The position numbers and the translations under genes are program-made. A DNA stretch of 64,000 nucleotides from Laspinema sp. D2d. Its GTDB lineage: Bacteria; Cyanobacteriota; Cyanobacteriia; Cyanobacteriales; Laspinemataceae. The notes under the pieces are model-generated. The model was not told where the DNA came from, searched no databases, and saw only the letters and a list, made by a program, of their open reading frames with translations. Each line of letters begins with the position of its first letter. Within the stretch, counting starts at the first letter, position 1. The stretch is taken from contig NZ_JAMXFC010000013.1 of the NCBI RefSeq assembly GCF_025370755.1, positions 62,001-126,000 on the forward strand. Direction: 5' to 3'. Positions 8,512-21,200 of the stretch are shown here, in pieces.

Positions 8512-11500
8512 ATGGCTGTCAACTTAAATAACTATCAATTTTTGGAAACCCTGCACTCAGGAGGCAAAACAGTTATTTATCGGGTTCAAAACCAGGTGGA
8601 TGGGTCCAAGGCGATCGTCAAAACCCTCAAATCGGAATATCCCACCCTCGCTGAGATTACCCGCCTACGCCACGAATATCAAATTTTAGAAAACCTCCAC
8701 GTCAACGCCGTTATCCAACCCCTGGGGTTAGAGCCCTATAAAAACGGGTGGGCACTTTTCCTTGAAGATACCGAGTCAATATCTTTAAGTGAGTGGCTAG
8801 GTTCTCACTTTCTTTCTATCATTAAATTTCTGGAAATCGCCATTCCCCTCGTAACTGCTCTGAGCGAACTCCATAACCAGCATATTATTCATAAAGATAT
8901 CAAACCTCAAAATATTATTATCAATCCCCTCACTGAAACGGTTCAACTGATTGATTTTGGCATTGCTTCCCGCCTAGAACGAGAAAGTCCTACCCTGAGT
9001 CATCCCGACTTACTGGAAGGGACTCTCGCCTATATGTCTCCGGAACAAACCGGCAGAATGAATCGCACTTTAGATTATCGAAGTGATTTTTATTCCCTGG
9101 GGGTCACTTTTTATGAATTGTTAACAGGAACCTTACCCTTTAGCAGTAACGACCCCTTAGAACTTGTCCATAGTCATATTGCCAAAACCCCGATTCCCCC
9201 CCATAAAGTCAACGCAGAAATTCCCGAAGCAATTTCTACGTTGATTATGAAATTGCTCGCCAAAACCGCAGAAGACCGCTATCAAAGTGCTGCCGGATTA
9301 AAATTTGACCTAGAAACCTGTTTAATTCAGTTACAAACCACTGGAGAAATTACCCAGTTTATTCCGGGTCATGCGGACCAAGCCGGACAACTCACCATTC
9401 CTCAAAAACTTTATGGACGGGAAGTAGAAATTGCTACCTTGTTAAACACCTTTGAACGAGTGGCAAATGGCACCACTGAAATGATGCTGGTTTCCGGCTA
9501 TTCTGGCATTGGTAAAACCGTTTTAGTGGCAGAGGTTCACAAACCCATTGTGCGCCAACGGGGCTATTTTATCTCGGGTAAATTTGACCAATTTAAGCGA
9601 AATATTCCCTTTGCCTCTCTGATTCAAGCCTTCCAATCCTTAATCCTACAACTGCTCACGGAACGAGACGCCCAAATTGAAATTTGGAAAGAAAAACTCC
9701 TGAATGCATTAGGACGTAACGGACAAGTCATCATTGACGTGATTCCCGAAGTTGAACTCATTATCGGCAAACAACTCCCCGTCCCGGAACTAGCGGCCAC
9801 AGAAGCCCAAAACCGATTTAGTCGAGTCTTCAAACAATTTATTAGTGTCTTTACCACAAAAGAACACCCCTTAGTTCTCTTTTTAGATGACCTACAATGG
9901 GCCGACTCCGCTTCATTAAAACTGATTGAATTGCTGATGACTGATACGGACAGTCAGTATTTCTTATTAATTGGAGCCTATCGAGATAACGAAGTCAACC
10001 CGGTCCATCCCACGATTCAAACTATCGAAAGAATCGAACAAGCCGGGACCGTTATTCATAACATTGTTTTAGATCCCCTACATCTGCATCATGTTGAACA
10101 GTTAGTTAGTGAAACGCTGAATGAAACGGTTCGCTCCCAACCCTTAGCAGAACTTTTATTTAATAAAACCGCAGGAAATCCCTTCTTCCTGACCCAACTC
10201 ATTTTAAGTTTATATCAAGAAAATTTGCTGGTTTATCATTTAAGCCAGGGAACATGGCACTGGAATATTGCGCAGATTCAAGCCATTGGGATTACCGATT
10301 ATACCGTGGTTGAATTAATGGCTCGCAATATCCGTAAATTGCCCCCAAACACCCAGGAAATCGTTAAATTAGCTGCTTGTATTGGGAATACATTTAATTT
10401 AGAAGTCTTAGGAATTGTCAAGGAGCAATCTAACGCCTTGACCGCAGCAGAATTATGGTTAGCCTTGCAAGCGGGGTTAATTTTACCGTTAAGTAATGAT
10501 TATAAAATTCCCTTGGCCTTTAGTTCGGAGGTATCCTCCGGAATTTCCTTAACCGATGTCCGCGTAGATTATAAGTTTTTGCATGACCGAGTACAACAAG
10601 CCGCCTATTCTCTAATTCCCGAGGACCAGAAAAAACAGACCCATTTAAAAATTGGTCAACTGCTCCTACAGTCTACCACAGAGGAAGAACGGAAAGAGAA
10701 TATTTTTGCCTTGGTTAATCAACTGAATTATGGGACAGATTTACTCACCTCTGATTCAGAAAAATATCAATTGGCTGCGCTGAATTTGATGGCGGGACAA
10801 AAGGCCAAAGCCGCTACGGCTTATGAATCGGCGCTTAAATATCTAAATGTGGGTTTAGAATTATTAGGAGAACGGGCTTGGAAAACTGATTATTCTCTCA
10901 TTTTATCTCTTTATAATGAGGCAGCAGAAGCCGTATATCTAACGGGTGATTTTCCCCAGATGCAGGGTTTGATTGAGGTGGTTTTACATCAAGCTTTATC
11001 CCTCCTGGATAAACTCAAGGTATATGAAATCCAGATGCAAGCCTATTTAGCCCAAGGTCAGGTATTAGAATCCCTAAAGTTGGGACTGTCTGTCTTAAAG
11101 GAATTAGGAATTGACTTGCCTAATGAGCCAAATTTATCTGATGTTCAGCAAGCATTTTCCCATACCGCATCCGTTTTGGGGAATCAGGAAAATGAAGAGT
11201 TGCTGAATCTTCCCCTGATGAGCGATCCTCATCAATTGGCAACTATTAGTATTCTGTCCCATATTTGGTCCTCTGCCTATATTGGGTTTCCCTTAATGGG
11301 GCCTCTACTCGTCTGTAAACAGGTGGATTTATCGGTGGAACATGGCAATGCGCCCATTTCTTCTTTTGCCTATGCCTTATATGCCTTTTTCTTGTGTGGC
11401 TTTGGGGAGATTGAGCGCGGTTATCAGTTGGGTCAAATGGCTTTAAGGTTGGCTTCTCAATTAAATTTAAAAAATATTGAAACAAAAGTTCATGGAATTA

Positions 11501-14500
11501 TTTATGCCGGAGTTATTCCGTGGAAAGAACCGTTAATTAACACCTTGGAACCATTGCGTTCTAATTATTTTTCGGGAGTAGAAACGGGAGAAATAGAATA
11601 CGGCACTTATTCTATTTTTGAGTATAGTTATTACTCGTTTTTTGCCGGAAAGCCACTGATTTCCCTAGAACGAGAAGTGGCAAAAATTACTGAAGCTATG
11701 AAAAATGCCCACCAAGAAAACTCTTTGCAGTATCAGAAAATTGTGTGGCAAGTCATTTTAAATTTAATCGAAAAAGCAGAAAATCCCGCGAGACTGAAGG
11801 GCAGAATTTATGATAAAGAAATGATGATGGCTCCGGAGATAAAAATTAACAACCAATTGGAACAGCATTATTTTTTGACTTATAAAATCATGCTTTGTTG
11901 CGTGTTTGAACATTACTTAGAAGGATTGCAAGCGATTGAAATCCTTAAAGATTCCTTGAGCGCAGCCCCAGGACAGGTGACAGTCACCATTTATTATTTC
12001 TATGAATCTATCATTCGGTTGGCTCTGTATGAAAAGGGGTCGGAGGCTGAGAAAACTTTAATTCTTGAACGGGTTCAAGAAAATCAAGCCAAACTCCAGA
12101 AATGGGCGACTCATGCACCGATGAATTTTTTACATAAATTCTATTTAGTAGAGGCTGAACGCTACCGAGTTGTAGGGGACAAGTTGGAGGCGATCGAGAT
12201 GTACGATCGCGCGATCGCCTTAGCCAAAGAAAACCACTATATTCAGGACGCAGCACTCGCCTATGAACTAAGTGGAAAATTTTATCAAGCCTGGGGGAAA
12301 CAAACCATTGCCAAAGCCTACATGACTGAGGCATACTATGGTTACATTCGCTGGGGTGCGAATGCAAAAGTTAAAGATTTAGAACAACGGTATCCTGAAT
12401 TATTGGCTTCCGTATTGAATCCGGCGAATCCTATACAGACGATTCCTACGACTACCTCAATCACCCATGAAACCATCACGTCATCCAGTGCGATCGATAC
12501 CAGTATTCTGGATATGGCATCGGTGATCAAAGCGTCCCAAGTGATTTCTGGGGAAATTGTGCTGCCGCATTTGCTCGATAAATTGATGAAAATTTTAATT
12601 GAAAATGCGGGTGCAGAACGGGGAACCCTGATTTTATTTCATGAGGGGAAATGGTTAATTGAAGGCACGGGAACAAAAGAAGATGTACAGGTATTACAAT
12701 CCCTCCCGGTTGAAGACAGTATAAACTTGGCGATCGCCGCCATTAAATATGTCATTCAAACTCAAAAAGATGTCATTCTTAATGATGCGAGTACAGAAGA
12801 CTTCTTGAGTAATGACCCCTACCTTCAGATGCACCGAACCAAGTCTTTACTCTGTTTACCGATCCGCTCCCAAGGTCAACTTAAAGCCATCTTATATTTA
12901 GAAAATAATTTGATTTCTGGTGCTTTCACAACCCGGCGGGTCGAAGTTTTGAAAATGCTGTCCTCCCAAGCCGCGATCGCCCTAGAAAATGCCACCCTCT
13001 ACCATACCCTAGAACTGAAAGTCGAAACCAGAACTCAGGAATTAAAAACCAAAAATGACCGCTTAAAAATTGAAATTCAAGAACGGCAACGGGCAGAACA
13101 AGCGGCTGATATGGCTAATCGAGCCAAGAGCCAATTCCTTGCCAGCATGAGTCATGAACTAAGAACTCCCCTCAACGGAATTTTAGGCTATACCCAAATT
13201 CTTAACCGGGATATATACTTAAATCAAACTCAAAAAAGCGGCATTAAAATTATTCATCAATGTGGGGAACACTTGCTCACCCTAATTAACGATGTCTTAG
13301 ATTTATCCAAAATCGAAGCCGGGAAAATGGAATTACAACCTCAAGAATTCCATTTTTTGGAGTTTTTACAAAGTATTTCCGACATCTGCCGGGTTCGAGC
13401 CGAAAGTAAAGGCATCACCCTAATCTATGAACCCTCTCCTTATCTGCCCAAGGGTGTTTTTGGCGATGAGAAACGCTTACGCCAAGTGTTGATTAATTTG
13501 CTGGGAAATGCAGTCAAATTTACGGAAAGTGGTAGTGTAACCTTTCAAGTCGAATCGTTACCCCCGGCAAAGCTAGACCCGCAGCGACCCCAAATGCTCC
13601 TGCGCTTTCGCGTCCAGGATACGGGAATTGGTATTACCCCCGAACAACTCTCTACGATCTTTTTACCCTTTGAGCAGGTGAATGGGACGGTCCGTCAAAC
13701 CGAAGGGACCGGATTAGGACTGGCGATTAGTCGTCAATTAGTAGAGATGATGGGGAGTACCATTCAAGTGGAAAGTGAAGCCGGAAAGGGGAGTCAGTTT
13801 TGGTTTGAATTAGAACTCCCGGTACTCGAACATTATCAAGAAGAACTCAAACAACACCTGAAAATTATCCGAGGATATGTCGGAGAACCTCGTAAAATTT
13901 TGGTCGTAGATGACCGATGGGAAAATCGCTCAGTTCTCGTGAATTTATTGGCAACCATTGGGTTTGAAGTCCAGGAAGCCAATGACGGGCAAGAATGTCT
14001 CAATCAAGTGCAGTCTTTTCAACCAGATTGCATCATCATTGATTTAGTTATGCCGGTCATGGATGGGTTTGAAGCCATGCGGCGCATTAGAAAAATGCCC
14101 GAGTTTAAAAAAGTTGTCGCGATCGGGACTTCGACCAGTATTTTATCATCAGGAGACCAGTTTTCAGAGGAAATAGGCTGTGATGATTTTCTGCTCAAAC
14201 CGATTCGAGAGGAGCAACTTTTGGATTGCTTAGGCCAGCATTTAGGGTTAGAATGGATTTATGATGAGCCAGCCGCTGTGAGTGTTCAATCCAGTGATAC
14301 CGATGCTCCAACCTCCTCATCTGGGGAAGCGATCGCCCCGAATACGGAAGAACTCACGATTTTATTCGATTTAGCTATGAAAGGGGAATTGGTCACCATT
14401 CAGCAACGAGTGCAACAGTTGGCTGACGGAGATCCTCGTTATGCAGCCTTTGCCACTCAGATGATTCACTTAGCGAAAACCTTTGCCGAAGAGGAATTAC

Positions 14501-14538
14501 TCGCCTTGGTTCAAAGTTATCTGGAAGCGGGAGAATAA
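8512..14538 (+). CDS. Trifunctional Ser/Thr kinase - AAA ATPase - hybrid sensor histidine kinase, tandem copy 1
   Basis: 2,008 residues. Order: Ser/Thr kinase ~8-270 (Lys37, catalytic Asp129 in HKDIKPQN, DFG at 148-150); AAA/STAND-type ATPase ~300-560 (Walker A GYSGIGKT at 329-336, LFLDDLQWAD); a long helical TPR-like region to ~1250; GAF ~1355-1500; coiled coil; HisKA with phospho-acceptor His1548 (SMSHELRTPLNG); HATPase (GNAVKF, DTGIGI, GTGLGL); receiver with Asp1844; and a ~60-residue helical tail. Such proteins integrate a signal through the helical/GAF part and output by phosphotransfer. No transmembrane helix is seen, so it is cytoplasmic. The ATG at 8512 was chosen over 8485 by identity with the start of copy 2 and the preceding GGGAGAATC. 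Confidence 0.93.
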   Translation: MAVNLNNYQFLETLHSGGKTVIYRVQNQVDGSKAIVKTLKSEYPTLAEITRLRHEYQILENLHVNAVIQPLGLEPYKNGWALFLEDTESISLSEWLGSHFLSIIKFLEIAIPLVTALSELHNQHIIHKDIKPQNIIINPLTETVQLIDFGIASRLERESPTLSHPDLLEGTLAYMSPEQTGRMNRTLDYRSDFYSLGVTFYELLTGTLPFSSNDPLELVHSHIAKTPIPPHKVNAEIPEAISTLIMKLLAKTAEDRYQSAAGLKFDLETCLIQLQTTGEITQFIPGHADQAGQLTIPQKLYGREVEIATLLNTFERVANGTTEMMLVSGYSGIGKTVLVAEVHKPIVRQRGYFISGKFDQFKRNIPFASLIQAFQSLILQLLTERDAQIEIWKEKLLNALGRNGQVIIDVIPEVELIIGKQLPVPELAATEAQNRFSRVFKQFISVFTTKEHPLVLFLDDLQWADSASLKLIELLMTDTDSQYFLLIGAYRDNEVNPVHPTIQTIERIEQAGTVIHNIVLDPLHLHHVEQLVSETLNETVRSQPLAELLFNKTAGNPFFLTQLILSLYQENLLVYHLSQGTWHWNIAQIQAIGITDYTVVELMARNIRKLPPNTQEIVKLAACIGNTFNLEVLGIVKEQSNALTAAELWLALQAGLILPLSNDYKIPLAFSSEVSSGISLTDVRVDYKFLHDRVQQAAYSLIPEDQKKQTHLKIGQLLLQSTTEEERKENIFALVNQLNYGTDLLTSDSEKYQLAALNLMAGQKAKAATAYESALKYLNVGLELLGERAWKTDYSLILSLYNEAAEAVYLTGDFPQMQGLIEVVLHQALSLLDKLKVYEIQMQAYLAQGQVLESLKLGLSVLKELGIDLPNEPNLSDVQQAFSHTASVLGNQENEELLNLPLMSDPHQLATISILSHIWSSAYIGFPLMGPLLVCKQVDLSVEHGNAPISSFAYALYAFFLCGFGEIERGYQLGQMALRLASQLNLKNIETKVHGIIYAGVIPWKEPLINTLEPLRSNYFSGVETGEIEYGTYSIFEYSYYSFFAGKPLISLEREVAKITEAMKNAHQENSLQYQKIVWQVILNLIEKAENPARLKGRIYDKEMMMAPEIKINNQLEQHYFLTYKIMLCCVFEHYLEGLQAIEILKDSLSAAPGQVTVTIYYFYESIIRLALYEKGSEAEKTLILERVQENQAKLQKWATHAPMNFLHKFYLVEAERYRVVGDKLEAIEMYDRAIALAKENHYIQDAALAYELSGKFYQAWGKQTIAKAYMTEAYYGYIRWGANAKVKDLEQRYPELLASVLNPANPIQTIPTTTSITHETITSSSAIDTSILDMASVIKASQVISGEIVLPHLLDKLMKILIENAGAERGTLILFHEGKWLIEGTGTKEDVQVLQSLPVEDSINLAIAAIKYVIQTQKDVILNDASTEDFLSNDPYLQMHRTKSLLCLPIRSQGQLKAILYLENNLISGAFTTRRVEVLKMLSSQAAIALENATLYHTLELKVETRTQELKTKNDRLKIEIQERQRAEQAADMANRAKSQFLASMSHELRTPLNGILGYTQILNRDIYLNQTQKSGIKIIHQCGEHLLTLINDVLDLSKIEAGKMELQPQEFHFLEFLQSISDICRVRAESKGITLIYEPSPYLPKGVFGDEKRLRQVLINLLGNAVKFTESGSVTFQVESLPPAKLDPQRPQMLLRFRVQDTGIGITPEQLSTIFLPFEQVNGTVRQTEGTGLGLAISRQLVEMMGSTIQVESEAGKGSQFWFELELPVLEHYQEELKQHLKIIRGYVGEPRKILVVDDRWENRSVLVNLLATIGFEVQEANDGQECLNQVQSFQPDCIIIDLVMPVMDGFEAMRRIRKMPEFKKVVAIGTSTSILSSGDQFSEEIGCDDFLLKPIREEQLLDCLGQHLGLEWIYDEPAAVSVQSSDTDAPTSSSGEAIAPNTEELTILFDLAMKGELVTIQQRVQQLADGDPRYAAFATQMIHLAKTFAEEELLALVQSYLEAGE

Positions 14539-14581
14539 CCCCTTGTCATCATTCCGCCCCCACAACTATACTCCTTATTAT

Positions 14582-14623
14582 ATACTCAATCCTATACAGA
14601 TAGGTCTGTATAGGATTGGGTAT
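14582..14623 (+). terminator. Very long hairpin after kinase copy 1
   Basis: Arms 14582-14600 and 14605-14623 pair over 19 positions with one G-T, around a TAGG loop (core CAATCCTATACAGA / TCTGTATAGGATTG). It begins 44 bases after the stop. There is no T-tract, so it could be an mRNA 3' stabiliser as much as a terminator. Confidence 0.6.
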
Positions 14624-14673
14624 CCGTTCAGGGGGGTTCATTGTTTTCAAGTATTCGAGACTCAACCACAACA

Positions 14674-14794
14674 GTTAGGGAACTCCACAAAATAAAATCT
14701 TCTATCAGAGATCCCCCCAACCCCCCTTATTAAGGGGGGCTTGAATAATTCAGCAAAACTTCTAATGCAGAAGTTTTTTTATGGAAATCCCTTA
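14674..14794. repeat. Dispersed palindromic repeat, family 1, copy c
   Basis: 121 bases starting GTTAGGGAACTCCACAAAAT, with core ATCCCCCCAACCCCCC-TTATTAA-GGGGGGCTTGAATAATT, followed by an inner hairpin ACTTCTAATGCAGAAGT and TTTTTTATGGAAATCCCTTA. Nearly the same sequence is at 45805-45981, where the seven-base loop is replaced by a longer palindromic insertion. Confidence 0.85.
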
Positions 14795-14902
14795 GCGAGG
14801 ATGCGGTCAATAAAACAGGTCCGTTTGTTTGGGTTGGTTTATGGAAGCCTTGAGATAATCTGAGTAATTTTATGGAGTTCGAGTATTGTTTTATAAATTA
14901 AA

Positions 14903-15201
14903 ATTAATTTTTATTAAATTTTTAGAATTTATTAAACTTTCAGGCATCTTAGTGGCATTCTAAGATTACCCAAAAAAAGACGAACTTTACACCGGCTTGT
15001 TTTCCGATGACACAGGGGTAGAGGCTGGGCTTGGAAAAGAGGTCTTCATCCCCTGAATACCACTGAGTTGAGGAGCATTACCTTCAAGGCGATCGCCACC
15101 CTTAACCGTTAAAACCCCACAACCCAAAAACCTTTTGTCCCACCTGCTGTTACTATAACCCGCTCAATTTCATCACCTGTTTTATCCCTGGGAGAATTAA
15201 C
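14903..15201 (+). promoter_or_regulatory. Leader of the second tandem kinase
   Basis: Begins ATTAATTTTTATTAAATTTT, repeats ATTAAA, then GGCATC, GGGGTAGAGGCTGGGCTT, CAAGGCGATCGCCACCCTTAACCG, and ends in CTGGGAGAATTAAC before the ATG. Elements and order match the leaders of copies 1 and 3. The stretch 14795-14902 shows nothing recognisable. Confidence 0.55.
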
Positions 15202-18200
15202 ATGGCTGTCAACTTAAATAACTATCAATTCCTGGAAACCCTGCACTCAGGAGCTAGAACAGTCATTTATCGGGTTCAAAACCAGCTCGATGGGTCCAAG
15301 GCGATCGTCAAAACCCTCAAATCGGAATATCCCAGTCTCGCTGATATTACCCGCCTCCGTCATGAGTATCAAATTTTAGAAAACTTTCAGATTGACACAA
15401 TTATCCAACCCCTTGGGTTAGAACCTTATCAAAATGGATGGGCGCTTGTCCTAGAAGATACGGGCGCAATCTCTTTAAGCGAATGGCTCAAGTCTCATAC
15501 CCTTTCTCTTATTAAATTTCTGGAAATAGCTATTGATTTAGTGGGTGCATTAAACGAACTACACCAGCAAAACATTATTCACAAAGATATTAAACCGGAA
15601 AATATTATTATTAACCCCCTCACGGAAACGATTCAACTGATTGATTTCAGCATTGCCTCACGGCTGGAGCGCGAAAATCCCACCGTCAGTCATCCCGACT
15701 TACTGGAAGGGACTCTCGCCTATATGTCCCCAGAACAAACTGGCAGAATGAACCGGAGTGTAGACTACCGGAGTGATTTTTATTCCCTAGGAATCACCTG
15801 CTATGAACTGTTAACCGGCCAGCTTCCCTTTATCAGTAATGACCCCTTAGAACTGGTCCATAACCATATAGCGAAAACCCCGATTCCCCCTCATCAACTC
15901 ACTCCTCAAATCCCCGAGGCTATTTCTCAGATCATTGTCAAATTACTTGCCAAAACTGGCGAAGACCGCTATCAAAGTACACAAGGTTTAAAATATGACT
16001 TAGAAACCAGCTTATTCAGCTTACAAACCACCGGAGAAATCCACGACTTTATCCCCGGACAAGCTGACCAAGCCAGACAACTCACTATTCCTCAAAAACT
16101 CTATGGACGTGAGACCGAAATCGCAACCCTTCTCACTACCTTTGAGCGGGTCGCCTCTGGTCCAACCGAACTGATTCTGGTTTCAGGATATTCGGGAATT
16201 GGCAAAACCGTATTAGTCGCCGAAGTTCATAAACCCATTGTCCGCCAACGGGGGTATTTTATTGCCGGAAAATTCGACCAATTCAAACGAAATATCCCCT
16301 TTGCCTCCCTCATTCAAGCGTTCCAATCCTTAATTTTGCAACTGCTTACCGAACGGCAAGCTCAAATCCTTCTATGGAAAGAAAGATTACTGGATGCATT
16401 AGGAAGTAACGGGCAAATCATCATTGACGTGATTCCTGAAGTTGAACTGATTATCGGGGCCCAAGCCCCCGTCCCCGAACTGGGACCCACCGAATCTCAA
16501 AACCGATTTAGTCGGGTTTTCAAACAATTTATTAGTGTTTTTACCACGAAAAAACATCCCTTAGTGGTGTTTTTAGATGACTTACAGTGGGCCGATTCAG
16601 CTTCGTTAAAACTGATTGAACTCCTGATGACTGATACGGATAGTCAGTATTTCTTATTAATTGGGGCTTATCGTGATAACGAAGTTTCCCCGGTCCATCC
16701 CACCATTCAAACCATTGAGCGAATAGAACAAGCCAAAACCGTCATTCATAACATTGTTCTCTCTCCCTTGCAACTGAATCATGTTGAACAGTTAGTCAGT
16801 GAGACTCTGAATGAAACGGTTCGCTCCCAACCCTTAGCGGAACTCTTATTTAATAAAACTGGAGGAAATCCCTTTTTCCTGACTCAATTGCTCTTAAGTT
16901 TGTATCAAGAAAACTTACTGGTTTATCAATTGAGCGAGGGAAAATGGCACTGGAATATTGCTCAGATTCAAGCCATTGGAATTACGGATTACACCGTAGT
17001 GGAATTAATTGCCCGCAATATTCAAAAGTTGCCTAAAACAACCCAACATCTTTTAAAATGGGCTGCTTGTATTGGGAATAGCTTTAACTTAGAGGTTCTA
17101 GCCGTTATTAATGAGCAATCTAAGTCCTTGACCGCCGCACAATTATGGTTGGCCCTGCAAGCTGGGTTAATTTTACCCCTCAGTAATGATTATAAAATTC
17201 CCTTGGTCTTTAGTCCCGAGGAATCCTCTGAAATTTCCTTAACTGATGTCCGGGTTGATTATAAGTTTTTACATGACCGAGTACAACAAGCGGCCTATTC
17301 CCTGATTCCCGATGGGGAGAAAAAACAGACCCATTTAAAAATTGGGCAACTGCTGCTGGAGTCTACTAATGAAGAAGAACGAAAAGAAAATATTTTTGCC
17401 TTGGTTAATCAACTCAATTATGGGACGGATTTACTCACCACTGAAGCCGATCGCGATCAATTGGCTGCTTTGAATTTGATGGCGGGACAAAAGGCTAAAG
17501 CTGCAACGGCTTTTGAGTCTGCTCTGAAATATTTGAATGTGGGGTTAGGATTGCTCCCAGAAGACTGCTGGAACCGGCAGTATCCCCTCACTTTGGCACT
17601 CCATGAAGAAGCAGCCGAAGCCGCACTTTTGAATGGTAATTTTGAGGTCATGGAAGCGTTAGCAGCAGGGGTTGCAACCCATGCTCACATCTTACTAGAT
17701 ACCCTGAAAATTAATGAACTTCGCCTGAAAAGTTGCGAAATGCAAGGGGAACTGCTCAAAGGGGTCAAACTCGGCTTACACATTCTCAAAGGGCTTGGGG
17801 TAGAACTCAGCGAATCCCCAACTCCTGCTGAAGTAGAAGAGGCTTTAATTACGACCCGAGCCACCCTCAATGAAGAAAGTCTGGCTCAATTGTTAGATAT
17901 GCCTTTAGTAGAAGATGAGACTAAACAGGCAATTTTACGATTGATTACAAACCTGGTTCCGGCTGCCTTTTTATCGGCTCCTTCCTTATTTATTCTGTTA
18001 GTTTGTCAGCACGTTAACTTGTCCTACCGATTTGGGAACTCGGCCTATTCTGCTTGTGGTTTTGCAGATTATGGCATTATTTTAATTGGGCTGCTGCAAG
18101 ATATTGAACTGGGGTATGGATTTGGACAACTCGCGTTAAACTTGTTGAATCGCCTAGATATCAAAGAGGTCAAAACAGCAACTTTGTTTAAAGTCGCTTC

Positions 18201-21200
18201 ATTTACGGTTCATTGGAAACATCATCTCAAGGAGACTTTAGCGCTTTTACAGGAGGCTTATTCCAGTGGATTAGAATATGGAGATATTGCTAATGCTGGC
18301 TATTCTGCTACTCAGCGATGCCAACATTTATATTGGATGGGGGTTGATCTCAATACCCTACACAAGGAAATGGCAACTTATAGTAAAGCCATTATTAAAA
18401 TTAATCAACAAACTGCCTTAAAATGGCATCAACCTTTTTATCAAGGGGTTTTGAATTTAATGGGAGAAGGAGAAACTCCCTGTAAGTTAATAGGTTCTGC
18501 ATATCATGAAGAACATTCGCTGCCCTTACATCTTCAAGCCAATGAGCGAACCGTTATTCATTATGTATTTTTAAATAAGTTAATTTTGTGCTATCTCTTT
18601 TATGAGTTTGAAGAAGCCCTAAAAAATGGCAATCAAGCTGAACAGTATTTAGATGGCGTCACCGGCTGGATAGCTGTGCCCTCCTTCTACTTTTACCAGT
18701 CTTTGGCCCAACTTTCAGTTTATTTCACCCGGGAGGAATCGGAGCAAGCTGTCATTCGCGATCGCATTCAAAGCAATCAAGAAAAAATGAAAACATGGGC
18801 GAGTCATGCCCCCTCAAATTTTCAGCATAAATACTACTTGGTCGAGGCAGAAAAAGCTCGGGTTTTGGGCCAAAAAATTGAAGCAATGGACTACTATAAC
18901 AAAGCCATTGCAGGGGCGCAAGAAAATCAATATATCCAGGAAGAAGCCCTGGCTTATGAACTCACCGCACGATTTTACCTGTCTCAAGGAAAACAACTGC
19001 TTGCCAAATCCTACCTAACGGATGCTTATTATAGTTATATCCGTTGGGGTGCAAAGGCGAAAGTCAAAGATTTGGAACAACGCTATCCAGACTTGCTGGA
19101 TGTAGTCCTGAACCCCAAATTAACATCCCCCACCCTTCAACCCCTTGCTCAACTGACCAAAGAAACCCTCGCGGGAACCAATATCATTGATGGCACGATT
19201 TTAGATATGGTATCGGTGATGAAAACGTCCCAAGTAATTTCTGGAGAAATTGTACTTCCGAATTTGCTGGACAAGTTAATGACAATTTTAATTGAAAATG
19301 CCGGTGCAGAACGAGGCGTGTTGATTTTATTGGAACATGGGGAATGGATGAGCAAAGCATCCGGGACAAAAGATCAGGTACAGGTGATGCAATCGGTCCC
19401 CATTCATCAGAGTAATGATGTGGCGATCGCCGTCGTGGAATATGTCACCCGCACTCAAAAAGATGTGATTCTCACCGATGCTAGTATAGATCCCGTCTTT
19501 AGTGGCGATGCTTATATCCGCGAACATCAACTCAAATCTATACTCTGTTTACCGATCTTCTACCAAGGCACACTCAGCGCCATTCTCTATTTAGAAAATA
19601 ATCTGATTGCTGGGGCCTTTACCTCCCGGCGGGTAGAAGTGCTGAAGATGTTATCAAGTCAAGCGGCGATCGCCCTCGAAAATGCGACCCTTTACCACAC
19701 TTTAGAACTGAAAGTCGAAACCCGAACGCAAGAATTAAAAACCAAAAATGACCGCTTAGAAATTGAAATTCAAGAACGGCAACGTGCAGAACAAGCGGCT
19801 GATACCGCCAATCGAGCCAAGAGTCAATTCCTTGCCAGCATGAGTCATGAACTACGAACTCCCCTCAATGGAATTTTAGGCTATGTCCAAATTCTGAGCC
19901 GGGATAAACACTTAAATCAAGCTCAAAAAAGTGGAGTGAAAATCATTCATCAATGTGGTGAACACTTATTGACCTTAATTAATGATGTTTTAGATTTGTC
20001 CAAAATTGAAGCTGGAAAAATGGAATTGCAACCTAAAGAGTTCCATTTCCCGGAATTTTTAGAAAGCATTTCCGATATCTGCCGAGTTCGGGCTGAAAGT
20101 AAAGGAATTGCCCTGATTTATGAACCCGCGCCGAATCTTCCCCGGGGTGTTTTTGGGGATGAAAAGCGCTTGCGCCAAGTGTTGATTAATTTACTGGGAA
20201 ATGCGGTTAAATTTACGGAACGCGGGCGGGTAACGTTTCAAGTGGAATCTATCCCGCCTGTAAAATTAGACCCTGAGTATCCTCTAATGAGACTGCAATT
20301 TCGGATAAAGGATACCGGAATCGGGATTACCCCAGAACAACTCGTCACCATATTTTTACCCTTTGAGCAGGTAAAGGGGACCATTCGACAAACCGAAGGT
20401 ACTGGGTTGGGACTGGCAATTAGTCGTCAATTAGTAGAGATGATGGGGAGTACCATTCAAGTTGAAAGTGAAGCGGGAAAAGGGAGTCAGTTTTGGTTTG
20501 ACTTAGAACTTCCAGTGATCGAACATTATCAAGAAGAACCGAAAGAACTCCCTAAAATTATCCAAGGCTATGGGGGAGAAACGCGCAAAATTTTGGTAGT
20601 AGATGACCGATGGGAAAATCGCTCGGTTCTCGTGAATTTATTGACAACCCTTGGGTTTGAAGTTCAAGAGGCCAGTGATGGGCAAGACTGCCTCAATCAA
20701 GTCGAGTCTTTTGAACCCGATTGTATCATCATTGATTTAGTCATGCCGGTCATGGATGGGTTTGAAGCTATGCGGCGCATTAGAAAAATGCCTGATTTTA
20801 AAAAGGTTGTCGCGATCGGAACTTCAGCCAGTATTTTATCTCCGGCAGACCAATTGTCCCAAGAAATCGGCTGTGATGATTTTCTGCTCAAACCCATTCG
20901 GGAGGAGCAACTTTTGGATTGCTTAGGTAAGCATTTAGAGTTAGAATGGATTTATGATGAGCCAGCGGTTGTGACTGTTAAATCCAGTTTCACTGAGCCT
21001 CTAACCCCCTCTTCATCTGGGGAAGCGATCGCCCCAAAACCTGAAGAACTCGTTATTTTATTCGATTTAGCCATGAAGGGCGAATTGGTCACCATTCAAG
21101 AGCGAGTGCAACAGTTGGCCGACGCTGACCCGCGTTATGTACCCTTTGCAATTCACGTGATTCAGTTGGCTAAAACCTTCGCCGAAGAGGAATTACTAGC

